Source of the DNA: Nocardia amamiensis NBRC 102102 | Lineage (GTDB): Bacteria > Actinomycetota > Actinomycetes > Mycobacteriales > Mycobacteriaceae | Reading direction: 5' to 3' | DNA length: 64,000 nt | Assembly: GCF_001612745.1 (NCBI RefSeq) | Contig: NZ_BDBA01000004.1 | Location: 1-64,000 of the forward strand | Shown here: positions 56,573 to 64,000 of the stretch, in pieces | Position numbering within the stretch: the first letter of the stretch is position 1 | How the letters are laid out: every line of letters starts with the position of its first letter | Program-made: the position numbers and the translations under genes | The notes under the pieces: model-generated | Told to the model about the DNA's origin: nothing | Seen by the model: the letters and a program-made list of their open reading frames with translations, nothing else | Database searches by the model: none

Positions 56573-57300
56573 TGGCCTCGCTCGGAATGCCGTCGCTGCC
56601 ATCGATCGCGGGGCCCGGTTCGGCCCGGCGGGCGGTGCTGGCCCGGCGGATCCGCTGGCTGGTCGCGGCGACGATCTCCTACAACGTGATCGAGGCGGTC
56701 ATCGCGCTCACCGAGGGCACGCGGGTGTCCTCCGCGGCGTTGATCGGGTTCGGCCTGGATTCGGTGATCGAGGTTTCCTCGGCGGCGGCGGTGGCCTGGC
56801 AGTTCGCCGGCCGCGATCCCGAAGCCCGGGAAAAGATCACACTGCGGATCATCGCGTTCTCGTTCTTCGCCTTGGCGCTGTATGTCACCGTCGACTCGCT
56901 CCGCGCCCTGCTGGGCGTTGGCGAAGCCCAGCACTCGCCGATCGGGATCGCGCTGGCCGCGGCCAGTCTGGTCATCATGCCGGTGCTGTCGGCCGCGCAG
57001 CGCCGCGCCGGGCGCGAACTCGGCTCGGCGTCGGCGGTGGCCGATTCCAAGCAAACCTTGCTGTGCACATATCTTTCGGCCGTGCTGCTGGCCGGCTTGC
57101 TGCTCAATAGCCTGTTCGGCTGGACGTGGGCCGACCCGATCGCTGCCCTGGTGATTGCGGTGATCGCGGTCAAGGAAGGCCTCAACGCCTGGCACGGTGA
57201 CACCTGCTGCCCAACGCCCACCGCAGCCCTCGGCGCGCCCAGCACAGCCGGGCACGACTGCGACTGCTGCGACAACCCCGCACCGAAGAAGGACTCCTGA
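56572..57300 (+). CDS. CDF-type cation efflux transporter
   Basis: A 242-aa integral membrane protein of the cation diffusion facilitator type without the large C-terminal domain. Six helices are predicted; the metal-site helices carry IGFGLDSVIEVSSA (helix 2) and SAVADSKQTLLCTYL (helix 5), each with an Asp/Ser in place of the canonical HxxxD/DxxxD. The tail is cysteine-rich (GDTCCP, HDCDCCDN) and could collect thiophilic metal ions. Translationally coupled to the CmtR-like sensor before it and to DUF3703 after it (both by TGATG), so it probably exports Cd/Pb/Zn. Confidence 0.85.
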   Translation: MASLGMPSLPSIAGPGSARRAVLARRIRWLVAATISYNVIEAVIALTEGTRVSSAALIGFGLDSVIEVSSAAAVAWQFAGRDPEAREKITLRIIAFSFFALALYVTVDSLRALLGVGEAQHSPIGIALAAASLVIMPVLSAAQRRAGRELGSASAVADSKQTLLCTYLSAVLLAGLLLNSLFGWTWADPIAALVIAVIAVKEGLNAWHGDTCCPTPTAALGAPSTAGHDCDCCDNPAPKKDS

Positions 57301-57650
57301 TGGCCCCCATACCCGCCCCCGCCCGCGCTCGCTATCACGAGGAGATGCGCGCCGCGAAGGCCGCGATCACCGCCGATCAGCGGTGGATCCACCTCGAACG
57401 CGCGCACATCCTGTCCCAGCCCGATCCGTGGCTGCACACCCGCAACCACGTCGCGATGCTCACCCTGGCCGTGCGGCAACGCGACCGCCGCGAAGCCCTC
57501 GGCCAGGTCGTGCGGATCATCGTCGCCGCACCCGGATCACTGTCGGGCCGCTACCCAGAAGGCAACACCGGCCGCGCCCATGTCGGCCTGCGCCAACCCA
57601 TGCCGACCCCGCCGGACCTCGCCGCGCTGCTCCAACCCGCCGCGGCCTGA
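57300..57650 (+). CDS. DUF3703 protein
   Basis: A 116-aa DUF3703 protein: HLERAHILSQPDPWLHTRNHVAML, RQRDRREALGQVVRIIVAAPGSLSGRYPEGNTGRA. The conserved His/Arg/Glu cluster looks like an enzymatic or metal-binding surface, but the family's function is not established. DUF3703 genes often accompany cation transporters and ArsR sensors in actinobacteria and proteobacteria, as here. TGATG overlap with the transporter gene. Confidence 0.85.
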   Translation: MAPIPAPARARYHEEMRAAKAAITADQRWIHLERAHILSQPDPWLHTRNHVAMLTLAVRQRDRREALGQVVRIIVAAPGSLSGRYPEGNTGRAHVGLRQPMPTPPDLAALLQPAAA

Positions 57651-57681
57651 TCCGTCTCCGGCGGTGGCCTGCGCCGCGCAT

Positions 57682-58323
57682 CTACTCGGGTTTGCGGGCC
57701 AGCACACGGAACACGATCCCGCCGCGGCCGGTGCGGTCGCGGTAGTCGATCGTGAAACCGGCGTCGGTGAGGTAGCCGACCGGCTCGCGAGTCAGGTGGT
57801 CGGCTGCCATCCGCACCGTCAGCGGCTCGATCCATCTCATCACTGCCGCGATCGGGCGGGCACGGGCCGGGCCGTGCTCCACCGCAACGAACAGCCCACC
57901 CGGACGCAGCACCCGCCATGCCTGTCGCGCCGCAGCGAGCGGGTCGGGGATCGTGCAGAAGGTGTAGGTCGAGACCACCGTGTCCGCCGAGGCATCGGGC
58001 ACATCGAGCTGCTGCACATCACCGTGAACCAGCTGCACCGGCGGCGCCGCGGGCGACCGCCTCCGGGCCAGCTCGAGCATCTGCTCGGACAGGTCGACAC
58101 CGACCACTCGATCGACCGCGGGCCCGTACAGGGGCAGGTTCAATCCGCTGCCCACCCCGATCTCGACGACCACACCCCGCGCCTGGTCGACCGCCCACCG
58201 CCGCGCATTTCCGAGCAGCAGGCGCTCCGACCAACCGATCTGCCGGTCGTAGTCGGCCGCGACTCGATCGAACACCGCCTGCACCCTCCCGAGCTCAGCT
58301 GGGATCGCACCGAAATCAGACAT
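57682..58323 (-). CDS. Class I SAM-dependent methyltransferase (UbiE-like)
   Basis: A 213-aa methyltransferase: VVEIGVGSGLNLPLYG (motif I), VVGVDLSEQMLELAR, HGDVQQLDVPDASADTVVSTYTFCTI and LRPGGLFVAVEHG. This set is typical of small-molecule methyltransferases near UbiE; VEHG after motif VI is shared with a subgroup next to arsenic/metal genes. It converges with the CmtR-CDF-DUF3703 operon, ending 31 bp from DUF3703. The ATG at 58323 has GGAG just before it. Substrate unknown. Confidence 0.82.
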   Translation of the reverse strand: MSDFGAIPAELGRVQAVFDRVAADYDRQIGWSERLLLGNARRWAVDQARGVVVEIGVGSGLNLPLYGPAVDRVVGVDLSEQMLELARRRSPAAPPVQLVHGDVQQLDVPDASADTVVSTYTFCTIPDPLAAARQAWRVLRPGGLFVAVEHGPARARPIAAVMRWIEPLTVRMAADHLTREPVGYLTDAGFTIDYRDRTGRGGIVFRVLARKPE

Positions 58324-58429
58324 GCTCCAACTCAACCAGCCGGTCCCCATCCGGTGCATCAGGGATTCCCCTGAAAGTGGGGGTTCACCGACGCGGTGGA
58401 TGCTGTTCGGGCACAGGCATTCCCGTTGC

Positions 58430-59617
58430 TCAGACGGTGACGAGCAGGCCGGTGAGGTACATGATCGCGATACCGCCGAGGATGCCGCCGATCGTCGCGG
58501 GGTGCAGGCGGTTGCCGTCGGTGCGTAGTACGGGTGCGATCTGCACGACGACTTGCGCGATGGCGCCGACACCGACACCGAGCAGCAGCGCGGACAGTTC
58601 GGTGTTGTTGATGCTCGCGCCGATGACCGCGCCGAGGATGGCGGGGGCTCCGGCGATCACACCGAGTATCACCAGAGTGGACACGTGCGGTCGCGCGCGG
58701 ACCAGGGGAGCGACGATGGCGATGCCTTCGGTGGTGTTGTGCAAGGCGAAGCCGATGACGAGGAAGGCGCCGAGGGCGAGTTCTCCGACGGCGTAGGCGG
58801 ATCCGATCGCGAGGCCCTCACCGAGGTTGTGCAACCCGATCCCGGCGGCGATCATGCTCGCCAGCCGCAAGCCCGACCGGCCCTCGTCGGAGGTCTGGGC
58901 GCGTCGTGTGGTGAGGTAGCGGTCGACGGCGGTGAGCACCCCGAACGCGGTCACGGCGCCGAGAATGACGAGTTCGGCCCCGCCGAAAGCTCCTGCGCCA
59001 CCGGCGAGTTCGAGTCCTTCGAGGCTGCCGTCGACGGCCAGGAACACCAGCAGCCCGACCGTCACCGCGAGCAATACGCGCAGCGCGCCGGCTCCGGCCT
59101 GCCGTATCACGGGTAGCAGCAGCATGCCGAGCAGGACGGGGATGACGCCGACATAGGTGCCCAGTAGCGCCATCGTGGCGAAGAACCTGGTGCCGGGGCG
59201 GGGGGTTTCGACGGCGACGGGGATCTCGTGTTCGATGACCAGCCCGGTGGACGTCAGCATCGACACCAGATAGGGCTGACCATCGACCCAGGGATAGCGC
59301 AGGGTGAGGGTCGCGGTGTCCAGGCGGTCAATCGGTGCTTCGCCGCCGCGCAGATCGACGTAGGCGTCGTTGACGAACACTTGCGCGATGGTGACCGGGT
59401 CCGGCCCGGTGTTACGCACCTTCAGCTCGATCTCTCCCGGCCGTAGCACCGTGTGCTCGACAGCGATCTCTTCGACCGCCGGGCCGGTGCGCTCCGGCAG
59501 CGCGCGGCTGCCGAGCAGGCCGAGCGCGGCCAGCGCCACCGCGATGAGCAGCGCCGCTCCCGCCAAGGACACCCACCCGGGAAGCCGCGAAGACGGTTGT
59601 GCTTCTGCTTGGCTCAT
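58430..59617 (-). CDS. ZIP-family metal transporter with extracytoplasmic domain
   Basis: A 395-aa protein. One N-terminal helix (about 15-36), an Ig-like extracytoplasmic domain (~45-140, TVLRPGEIELKVRNTGPDPVTIAQVFVND in pieces), then a ZIP transporter of about eight helices. The metal-binding helices are GLHNLGEGLAIG and ALHNTTEGIAIV, the canonical HN..EG pair. Coupled by ATGA to the multicopper oxidase gene upstream, so uptake and oxidation are probably linked. N-terminal domain plus ZIP is unusual. Confidence 0.88.
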   Translation of the reverse strand: MSQAEAQPSSRLPGWVSLAGAALLIAVALAALGLLGSRALPERTGPAVEEIAVEHTVLRPGEIELKVRNTGPDPVTIAQVFVNDAYVDLRGGEAPIDRLDTATLTLRYPWVDGQPYLVSMLTSTGLVIEHEIPVAVETPRPGTRFFATMALLGTYVGVIPVLLGMLLLPVIRQAGAGALRVLLAVTVGLLVFLAVDGSLEGLELAGGAGAFGGAELVILGAVTAFGVLTAVDRYLTTRRAQTSDEGRSGLRLASMIAAGIGLHNLGEGLAIGSAYAVGELALGAFLVIGFALHNTTEGIAIVAPLVRARPHVSTLVILGVIAGAPAILGAVIGASINNTELSALLLGVGVGAIAQVVVQIAPVLRTDGNRLHPATIGGILGGIAIMYLTGLLVTV

Positions 59618-60654
59618 CGGTCTTCGACCTCGAACAAACCCATCCAGCCGAGTTCGGCGAATTCGGATTTGTGGGCGTGGAACATGAACTTGCCCGGGTG
59701 CAGGAACCGCAGTTCGCAAATGCCGCGCTGGCCCTGCGCCTGGACGATGGTGTCGGTGAATTCGGACGGTTCGAGCCGGGTCCCGGTGGGGTAGTAATCG
59801 AAGAAGTTGCCGTGGATGTGGAAGCTGTTGATCGGGTCGTACTCGAGTACGTTCACCAGATAGATCCGCACCAGCTGATCGCGGCGCACCCGCACCGGTT
59901 CGTGCATGTAGTGGAACGGGATCCCGTTGACCGCGTACAGCTGGTTGCCCTCGGCGTCGAAGGTGGTGTTGTAGCCGTGCATCACCATCACCAGCTCATC
60001 CGCGGGCGGGCGGGGCTGTTTCGGGTCGATGATGAACGTCCCGTACAGGCCGCGGGCGATGTGCTCGGCCAGCGGACCGACATGGCAGTGATACAGGTGC
60101 AGTCCGAACGGTGTGGCATCGAACTCGTAGGTGAACGACTCCCCGGGCTGGATCAACCCGCGTCCGATGCCGGGGACGCCGTCCATCTCGCTGGGATGGA
60201 TGCCGTGGAAATGGATGGTGTGCGGATGCACGGAGCCGTTGCTGAACGTCACGCGCAGCAGATCTCCCTCGGTGCAGCGCAAAGTCGGCCCGGGGACGCG
60301 GCCGTTGAACGTCCACGCCGGAAACCGCACCCCCGGCGCCACCTCGAGATCCGTGTCGCCGCTGGCGATCTCCCACTCCCGCACCGTGCGGCCATCCGGC
60401 GACCGGGACACCGTGCCGTAGTCGAAATCCCGCAGTACTTCGGTCGGATCGAATCCGTTCGCGTCGTGGTCGACCACCGCGCCTAACCGGAACGTCGGTC
60501 CCTCCACCCCGCCACCGTGCGCTGCCGGATGCCCGGCCGCTTCCGCGGCGGCGACCGTATCCGACCCCGACCGGGTGATCCCGAGCGCCAGGCCCGCGCC
60601 ACCAGCCAGCGCGCCACCGGCCAGGAACCGTCGACGTGACGATGACACCGTCAT
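59614..60654 (-). CDS. Secreted multicopper oxidase (Tat-exported)
   Basis: A 346-aa two-domain multicopper oxidase. The twin-arginine signal SSSRRRFLAGGAL is followed by copper-binding clusters HTIHFHGIH, YHCHVGPLAEH, SFHIHGNFF and FMFHAHKSEFAELGWMG. The full set of HxH motifs suggests a functional trinuclear centre in a trimer; a T1 ligand cysteine lies in YHCHVG. Start at 60654, after AGGTGG. First gene of a two-gene unit with a ZIP transporter. Likely oxidises a metal ion (Cu(I), Fe(II) or Mn(II)) outside the membrane. Confidence 0.88.
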   Translation of the reverse strand: MTVSSSRRRFLAGGALAGGAGLALGITRSGSDTVAAAEAAGHPAAHGGGVEGPTFRLGAVVDHDANGFDPTEVLRDFDYGTVSRSPDGRTVREWEIASGDTDLEVAPGVRFPAWTFNGRVPGPTLRCTEGDLLRVTFSNGSVHPHTIHFHGIHPSEMDGVPGIGRGLIQPGESFTYEFDATPFGLHLYHCHVGPLAEHIARGLYGTFIIDPKQPRPPADELVMVMHGYNTTFDAEGNQLYAVNGIPFHYMHEPVRVRRDQLVRIYLVNVLEYDPINSFHIHGNFFDYYPTGTRLEPSEFTDTIVQAQGQRGICELRFLHPGKFMFHAHKSEFAELGWMGLFEVEDR

Positions 60655-60716
60655 CGGCAACCACCTACTCGTCCGTGTCACGCCGCAATGGCAGCGTTAC
60701 CCCCATCACACACAAA

Positions 60717-60734
60717 AGTTTGGCATAGCTAACT
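60717..60734. promoter_or_regulatory. Metalloregulator site candidate (DtxR/MntR-like)
   Basis: AGTTTGGCATAGCTAACT matches its reverse complement at 12 of 18 positions, in the AT-rich stretch 63-80 bp upstream of the multicopper oxidase start. Position and composition suit an IdeR/MntR-type box, but the match to the DtxR consensus is weak. Confidence 0.4.
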
Positions 60735-60864
60735 CTTCTGTTCAATATCACGAATATCGCTGGCCGGTGGGGGAGACGCCGCATAGCGCAATCGGCTTCG
60801 GGCGGGCCCAGGGCACCGCCCGTCAGGCCAGGGGCGAGATGACCGCGGCGGCAACTACGACGGT

Positions 60865-62091
60865 CTACCGGGCGGTTTCGGTCCAGGTGATCGGCAGTTC
60901 GTGGACGCCGTAGATATTCATGTCGGTCCTGAGTTTCACCTCGCCGGCGGGGATGGCGAGCTCGAGGGATGGGAAGCGGCGCAGCAGTCCGCCGAAACCG
61001 GCGCGCATCTCTATGCGGGCAAGTTGCTGGCCGAGACACTGGTGGACGCCGTGGCCGAAGGACAAATGACCGCGGGCTTTGCGGTGGATGTCCAGGGTGT
61101 CGGGGTTGTCGAAGCGCTGGGGGTCGTGGTTGGCGGCCAGCAGCGAGACGACGACGGTCGACCCCTTGCCGATCGTTTCACCGCCGAGTTCGATGTCGTC
61201 GGTGGCGTAGCGATAGAAGATGTCGGCGACGGACAGGTAGCGCATGAGTTCCTCGACGGCGTCGGGCAGCAGGTCCGGGTCGGCGCGCAGCTCGGCCAGC
61301 TGCTCGGGGTGTTCCAACAGTGCGAAGGTGCCCAATGCCAGCATGTTGGCGGTGGTCTCGTGGCCCGCGAGCAGCAGCAGGAAGGCGATGCCGGTCAGCT
61401 CCTCGATGCTGAGGTCGTCATGACGTGCCAGGTCGGACAGGAGGTCTTCGCCGGGCTCGGCGCGCTTGCGCATGACCAGTTCGGCCAGGTACGTGGTCAT
61501 TGCGCCGTACGCGGCCATCTTCTCGTCGAGCGACTGGTCCCTGACCAAGAACTTGGCGGAGTTGACCTGGAAGTTCGCCCGGTCCGCGTAGGGAACACCG
61601 AGCAGTTCGCAGATCACCAGCGAGGGCACCGGCAGCGCGAACTCCTTGACCAGGTCGACCGGCGGGGTCAGGCGCGCCATCTCATCAAGTTGCCGCTCGG
61701 TGATGTCGATGATCTGCTCTTCGAGCATCTTCATACGTCTGACGGTGAAGGCGCCGATGAGCTTGCGCCGCAGCCGGGTGTGCTCCGGCGGGTCCATGGC
61801 GATGAACAGGCCGGGCACCTGCGGGGACGGCTCGGTGGCGACAGGCATGCCGGGGGTCTCGTACGGCACGTGGACAACGCCGATGTCCTGCCGGGAGCTG
61901 AACCGGGTGTCGGCCATGAGCTGGCGGACCGCGTCGTAGCCGGTGACGAGCCAGCCTCGGTGACCATCGGGGAAGACCATGGGACTGACCGGCCGAGCCT
62001 TGCGCAGCTGGGTGATTTCGCGGGGAGGGTCGAAGGGGCCCACATTGCGCTCCATGGGCAGGCCCTGCGGGATGGGAACCGTTTGACTCAT
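60865..62091 (-). CDS. Cytochrome P450 (CYP105-like)
   Basis: A 408-aa soluble P450. The I-helix is LLLAGHETTANM, ExxR is EELMRYLSV, and the heme loop FGHGVHQCLG has the axial cysteine at about residue 352. The overall pattern (MDPPEHTRLRRKLIGAFTVRRM, MNIYGVHELPITW) is that of CYP105-like actinobacterial enzymes. A 3Fe-4S ferredoxin gene precedes it by 43 bp in the same direction, the usual electron-donor arrangement. No reductase is adjacent. Could oxidise a specialised metabolite or xenobiotic. Confidence 0.93.
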   Translation of the reverse strand: MSQTVPIPQGLPMERNVGPFDPPREITQLRKARPVSPMVFPDGHRGWLVTGYDAVRQLMADTRFSSRQDIGVVHVPYETPGMPVATEPSPQVPGLFIAMDPPEHTRLRRKLIGAFTVRRMKMLEEQIIDITERQLDEMARLTPPVDLVKEFALPVPSLVICELLGVPYADRANFQVNSAKFLVRDQSLDEKMAAYGAMTTYLAELVMRKRAEPGEDLLSDLARHDDLSIEELTGIAFLLLLAGHETTANMLALGTFALLEHPEQLAELRADPDLLPDAVEELMRYLSVADIFYRYATDDIELGGETIGKGSTVVVSLLAANHDPQRFDNPDTLDIHRKARGHLSFGHGVHQCLGQQLARIEMRAGFGGLLRRFPSLELAIPAGEVKLRTDMNIYGVHELPITWTETAR

Positions 62092-62134
62092 GAGATTTCC
62101 TTTCGTGGCGGTTGTTGCGCCGCAGACGCGGGGT

Positions 62135-62335
62135 CTAGTCGGCGGAGACGAGGGTGATCGCGCCGGACGGGCACATCTGGGCGGCCTCGCGGAGGGCCGG
62201 CTCCCGCTCGGGCGCGGGCATGAGATCCGGCGGCACCACCCGGCCGTCCTCGGTGTCCTGGTCGAACACTCCGGGGGCGGTCAGTACGCACATGCCGGCG
62301 CCGATGCAGCGCTCCCGGTCAACCCTGAGTTCCAT
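62135..62335 (-). CDS. 3Fe-4S ferredoxin (P450 partner)
   Basis: A 66-aa ferredoxin: RCIGAGMC (residues ~10-16), then a third cysteine in QMCPSGAI. Three cluster cysteines spaced C-x5-C and C-P with Gly at the position of the fourth mark a single [3Fe-4S] ferredoxin of the P450-associated type. It probably carries electrons to the P450 immediately downstream. Its ATG overlaps the stop of a small upstream ORF (TGATG). Confidence 0.92.
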   Translation of the reverse strand: MELRVDRERCIGAGMCVLTAPGVFDQDTEDGRVVPPDLMPAPEREPALREAAQMCPSGAITLVSAD

Positions 62336-62565
62336 CAGCTACCCCCGCCTCGCAGGTGACCGGAGGGAGCGCACGCCGTAGCGGAGCGCGTCGGTCTGCA
62401 TCGGGACCCCGGTCGGGACGGCCAGGCGCGGTGCCGGGAACCGGGTGGCCGGCTTCGAATCAACGCCGTCGGGATTGTCTTGTCCCCGTGCGTCTTCCGC
62501 AGTTGGTGCACGCCGCATGTGCGCACCCCGGTCGCCGTGATCGCCGTTGTGGATTGGATTTTCAT
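62335..62565 (-). CDS. Small ORF upstream of ferredoxin, possibly frameshifted
   Basis: A 76-aa ORF starting ATG 62565 after a good ribosome-binding site (AAGAGGAACC) and ending in TGATG overlap with the ferredoxin. Residues 1-35 (MKIQSTTAITATGVRTCGVH start) have GC-rich third positions in this frame; after about 62460 the bias moves to the neighbouring frame, which reads KPATRFPAPRLAVPTGVP then MQTDALRYGVRSLRSPARRG. Either a small real peptide or a broken gene with a frameshift near 62460. A P450/ferredoxin next to a small peptide gene can mean a modified-peptide precursor, but nothing in the sequence proves it. Confidence 0.35.
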   Translation of the reverse strand: MKIQSTTAITATGVRTCGVHQLRKTHGDKTIPTALIRSRPPGSRHRAWPSRPGSRCRPTRSATACAPSGHLRGGGS

Positions 62566-62628
62566 GGTTCCTCTTGTGTCTGGCCTCGCGCTCGGGGAGC
62601 AACTCGGGGGCGATGGGAACTGGACGAG

Positions 62629-63273
62629 CTAGACAGCGGTGGCGTGCCGGAGGATGACGTTGCCGAAGGAGTTGCGGGCGTACACCTGCACGGTGTCCTC
62701 GTTGTCCTGCGGCCGGTCGACCGGTTGCATCAGGTTCTGCACGGTGCCGTGCTGGGCGTTGACTTCCAGGCGGGCCGCGCTGCCCGGGCGGATACCGACC
62801 TCCAGCTCGCCCATCGATGTCTCCAGCCGGAGCACGCCGCGCGAGGCTTCGCCGATGCGGATGTCGCCCTTGGCGGTTTTCGCGGTCACCGAACCCAGCG
62901 GGCGATCGACGATGATGTCACCGGCGGATATCTCCAGGTCGCACTGGCCGAGTTCGCCGGTGCCCAGCAATCGGCCCACAGCAGCGGTGCCCTCGAGCCG
63001 GGAGCCGGTGGGCACCTGGATGGTCATGTCGATCGACGGGTTGCCGCCGAACGGGGTGTACGTCCGCCAGTCTTTCGGCGTTTTCACGGTCAGGATGCCA
63101 GCGGCGAAATCGATCCGGGTCTGCTCGGCAGCGCGCACGTCGCCCTTTTTGGACGCGTCGGCGGGCCGGACCTCGACGACGGTGTCGGTACGGTCCGAGG
63201 CGATCACCGTGACGTTGCCGGACAGCACGTCGACAGTGACGGCGATCGGTTCCGGCGTCTCGAATGTGAACAT
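62629..63273 (-). CDS. DUF4097 beta-strand repeat protein
   Basis: A 214-aa DUF4097 (adhesin-like) protein made of repeating short strands: VTVDVLSGNVTVIASD, VTAKTAKGDIRIGEASRGV, LETSMGELEVGIRPGS, VNAQHGTVQNLM. The regular T..G.I.I pattern predicts a right-handed beta-helix-like fold. DUF4097 genes frequently lie beside SARP/BTAD regulators and transport genes in actinomycetes; here the SARP is divergent. No signal peptide, so cytoplasmic. Function unknown. Confidence 0.85.
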   Translation of the reverse strand: MFTFETPEPIAVTVDVLSGNVTVIASDRTDTVVEVRPADASKKGDVRAAEQTRIDFAAGILTVKTPKDWRTYTPFGGNPSIDMTIQVPTGSRLEGTAAVGRLLGTGELGQCDLEISAGDIIVDRPLGSVTAKTAKGDIRIGEASRGVLRLETSMGELEVGIRPGSAARLEVNAQHGTVQNLMQPVDRPQDNEDTVQVYARNSFGNVILRHATAV

Positions 63274-63341
63274 GGCTGCACTCCTTCAGCGTGTGAATTG
63301 ATTGATGTGTGAATACAGTCGCCAGCCCGGCTGATATCGAC

Positions 63342-63371
63342 CTGACACTGACCTGACACGTCAGCTGACAC
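63342..63371. promoter_or_regulatory. SARP-type heptamer direct repeats
   Basis: CTGACAC occurs at 63342-63348, 63353-63359 and 63365-63371, with start-to-start spacing of 11 and 12 bp, between the DUF4097 and SARP genes. Heptamer direct repeats with 11-bp periodicity are the recognised form of SARP binding sites. Confidence 0.6.
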
Positions 63372-63527
63372 GGTGTTCGGCCTGGTCACAGCGGGAGGGG
63401 GACCAACAGGCACCGGCATCGGCCGCGGCGCGGCGGCTACTCTTCCGCGCTGCGGATAGTCGTTGCCGCCATCGGAGTGTCATCCGTGGGACGAGCGGCC
63501 CGCTGACCGCCGATCGTCCACGGCAAA

Positions 63528-64000
63528 ATGGTCCGGGTGCAGATCGGGATGCTTGGACCGCTCGAGATCCGAGTAGATGACGGCGGATTGATCGCGGTAC
63601 CGGGTACCCGGTTACGGGCGCTGTTGATCGCCCTCGCGCTGGAACCCGGTCGCGTGGTCCCGAAAGCGACACTGGTCGATTGGATTTGGGGTGAGCAGCC
63701 GCCGTCCGACGCGGCGAACGCCTTGCAAGCACTGGTCTCCCGACTGCGCAGGGTGCTGCCGGACGGGTCGCTCGACGCGCAGCCTGGGGGGTACCGGTTG
63801 ACCGTGGAACCCAGCGCTGTCGACGCCTCGCGGTTCGAACAGCTGCTCGACCAGGCCCGCAGCAGTGACGACGCGCAACGGGCCCGGCTGCTGCGCGAAG
63901 CTCTCGACCTGTGGCGCGGTGCGCTGATGCAGGACCTCGAAATACGGGACAGCGCAGCTGTCGACGCGCTGGTCGCCCGGTTCGAGGGGCTGCGCCTCGC
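63528..64000 (+). CDS. SARP/BTAD regulator, N-terminal part, cut by window edge
   Basis: The first 157 codons of an AfsR/SARP-family activator. An OmpR-like winged helix (IGMLGPLEIRVDDG, PGTRLRALLIALALEPGRVVPKATLVDWIWGEQPPSDAANAL, VSRLRRVLPDG) is followed by the start of the BTAD helical domain (SRFEQLLDQARSSDDAQRARLLREALDLWRGALMQD). ATG 63528 and GTG 63537 are both possible starts; neither has a good ribosome-binding site. Divergent from DUF4097 with phased repeats between. SARPs usually activate specialised-metabolite genes. Confidence 0.9.
   Translation, partial: MVRVQIGMLGPLEIRVDDGGLIAVPGTRLRALLIALALEPGRVVPKATLVDWIWGEQPPSDAANALQALVSRLRRVLPDGSLDAQPGGYRLTVEPSAVDASRFEQLLDQARSSDDAQRARLLREALDLWRGALMQDLEIRDSAAVDALVARFEGLRL

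Noticed and set aside
1..64000. tRNA, rRNA and CRISPR arrays
   Set aside because: No cloverleaf with TTC-loop signature, rRNA-like segment or regularly spaced repeat set was seen by eye.

Overview
The window comes from a high-GC actinomycete, most likely Nocardia or a close relative in the Mycobacteriales. The basis is a near-uniform G/C third-position bias, DUF3558 lipoproteins, EspG/EspC/PPE-like type VII secretion partners, a mycobacterial-type cutinase-like esterase, a CmtR-like metal sensor, WS/DGAT acyltransferase chemistry, ECF41 and SARP regulators and several P450s. No rRNA, tRNA or CRISPR array was seen.

1-6.5 kb: a truncated membrane protein, an ECF41 sigma factor with its FAD oxidoreductase partner (CRP-like site upstream), a P450/HxlR divergent pair around a perfect operator, a tiny putative membrane peptide and a methyltransferase. 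6.5-13.7 kb: glycerol catabolism (glpF-glpK-glpD, an IclR regulator, a second glycerol kinase) with two TTCGACAwTGTCGAA operators. The 3' end of glpD and its terminator are duplicated in decayed form just downstream, fused to an orphan small gene. 14-29 kb: an unusual P450 without ExxR plus a WS/DGAT acyltransferase, DUF72, esterase/lipase/cutinase genes, TetR-crotonase, and a MarR-controlled MFS exporter carrying three carboxypeptidase-regulatory-like repeats. Decayed pieces of YceI and glycerol kinase lie between them.

29.2-39.5 kb: an apparent 10.3-kb genomic island bounded by 29-bp identical direct repeats. The right repeat is the 3' end of an intact phosphotransferase gene; the left repeat continues into what looks like the original, displaced end of that gene. 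A primase-like remnant lies immediately inside the right end. The cargo is a DUF397/Scr1-type regulator pair, a translationally coupled four-gene cassette of small proteins, and a type VII secretion-associated set: two copies of a small FGGF protein + DUF3558 lipoprotein module, EspG, a PPE-like protein, a DUF1023 hydrolase, an LppA-like protein, an EspC-like protein and YbaB. Third-position GC is visibly lower here than in the flanks.

39.5-54 kb: a split ACAD10/11-like kinase + acyl-CoA dehydrogenase pair with TetR and twin operators; a coiled-coil membrane protein; a ClpP pair (one catalytically intact, one lacking the serine) facing an XRE regulator ending in LAA; ilvD; and a coupled asparagine pathway (permease, asparaginase, aspartase) opposite a FadR-type regulator with a leaderless-looking promoter.

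54-64 kb: TetR plus a saccharopine-dehydrogenase-like gene; a metal-handling block (CmtR-like sensor, CDF transporter, DUF3703; multicopper oxidase coupled to a ZIP transporter); a ferredoxin-P450 pair; and a DUF4097 gene divergent from a truncated SARP regulator, with three CTGACAC direct repeats between them.
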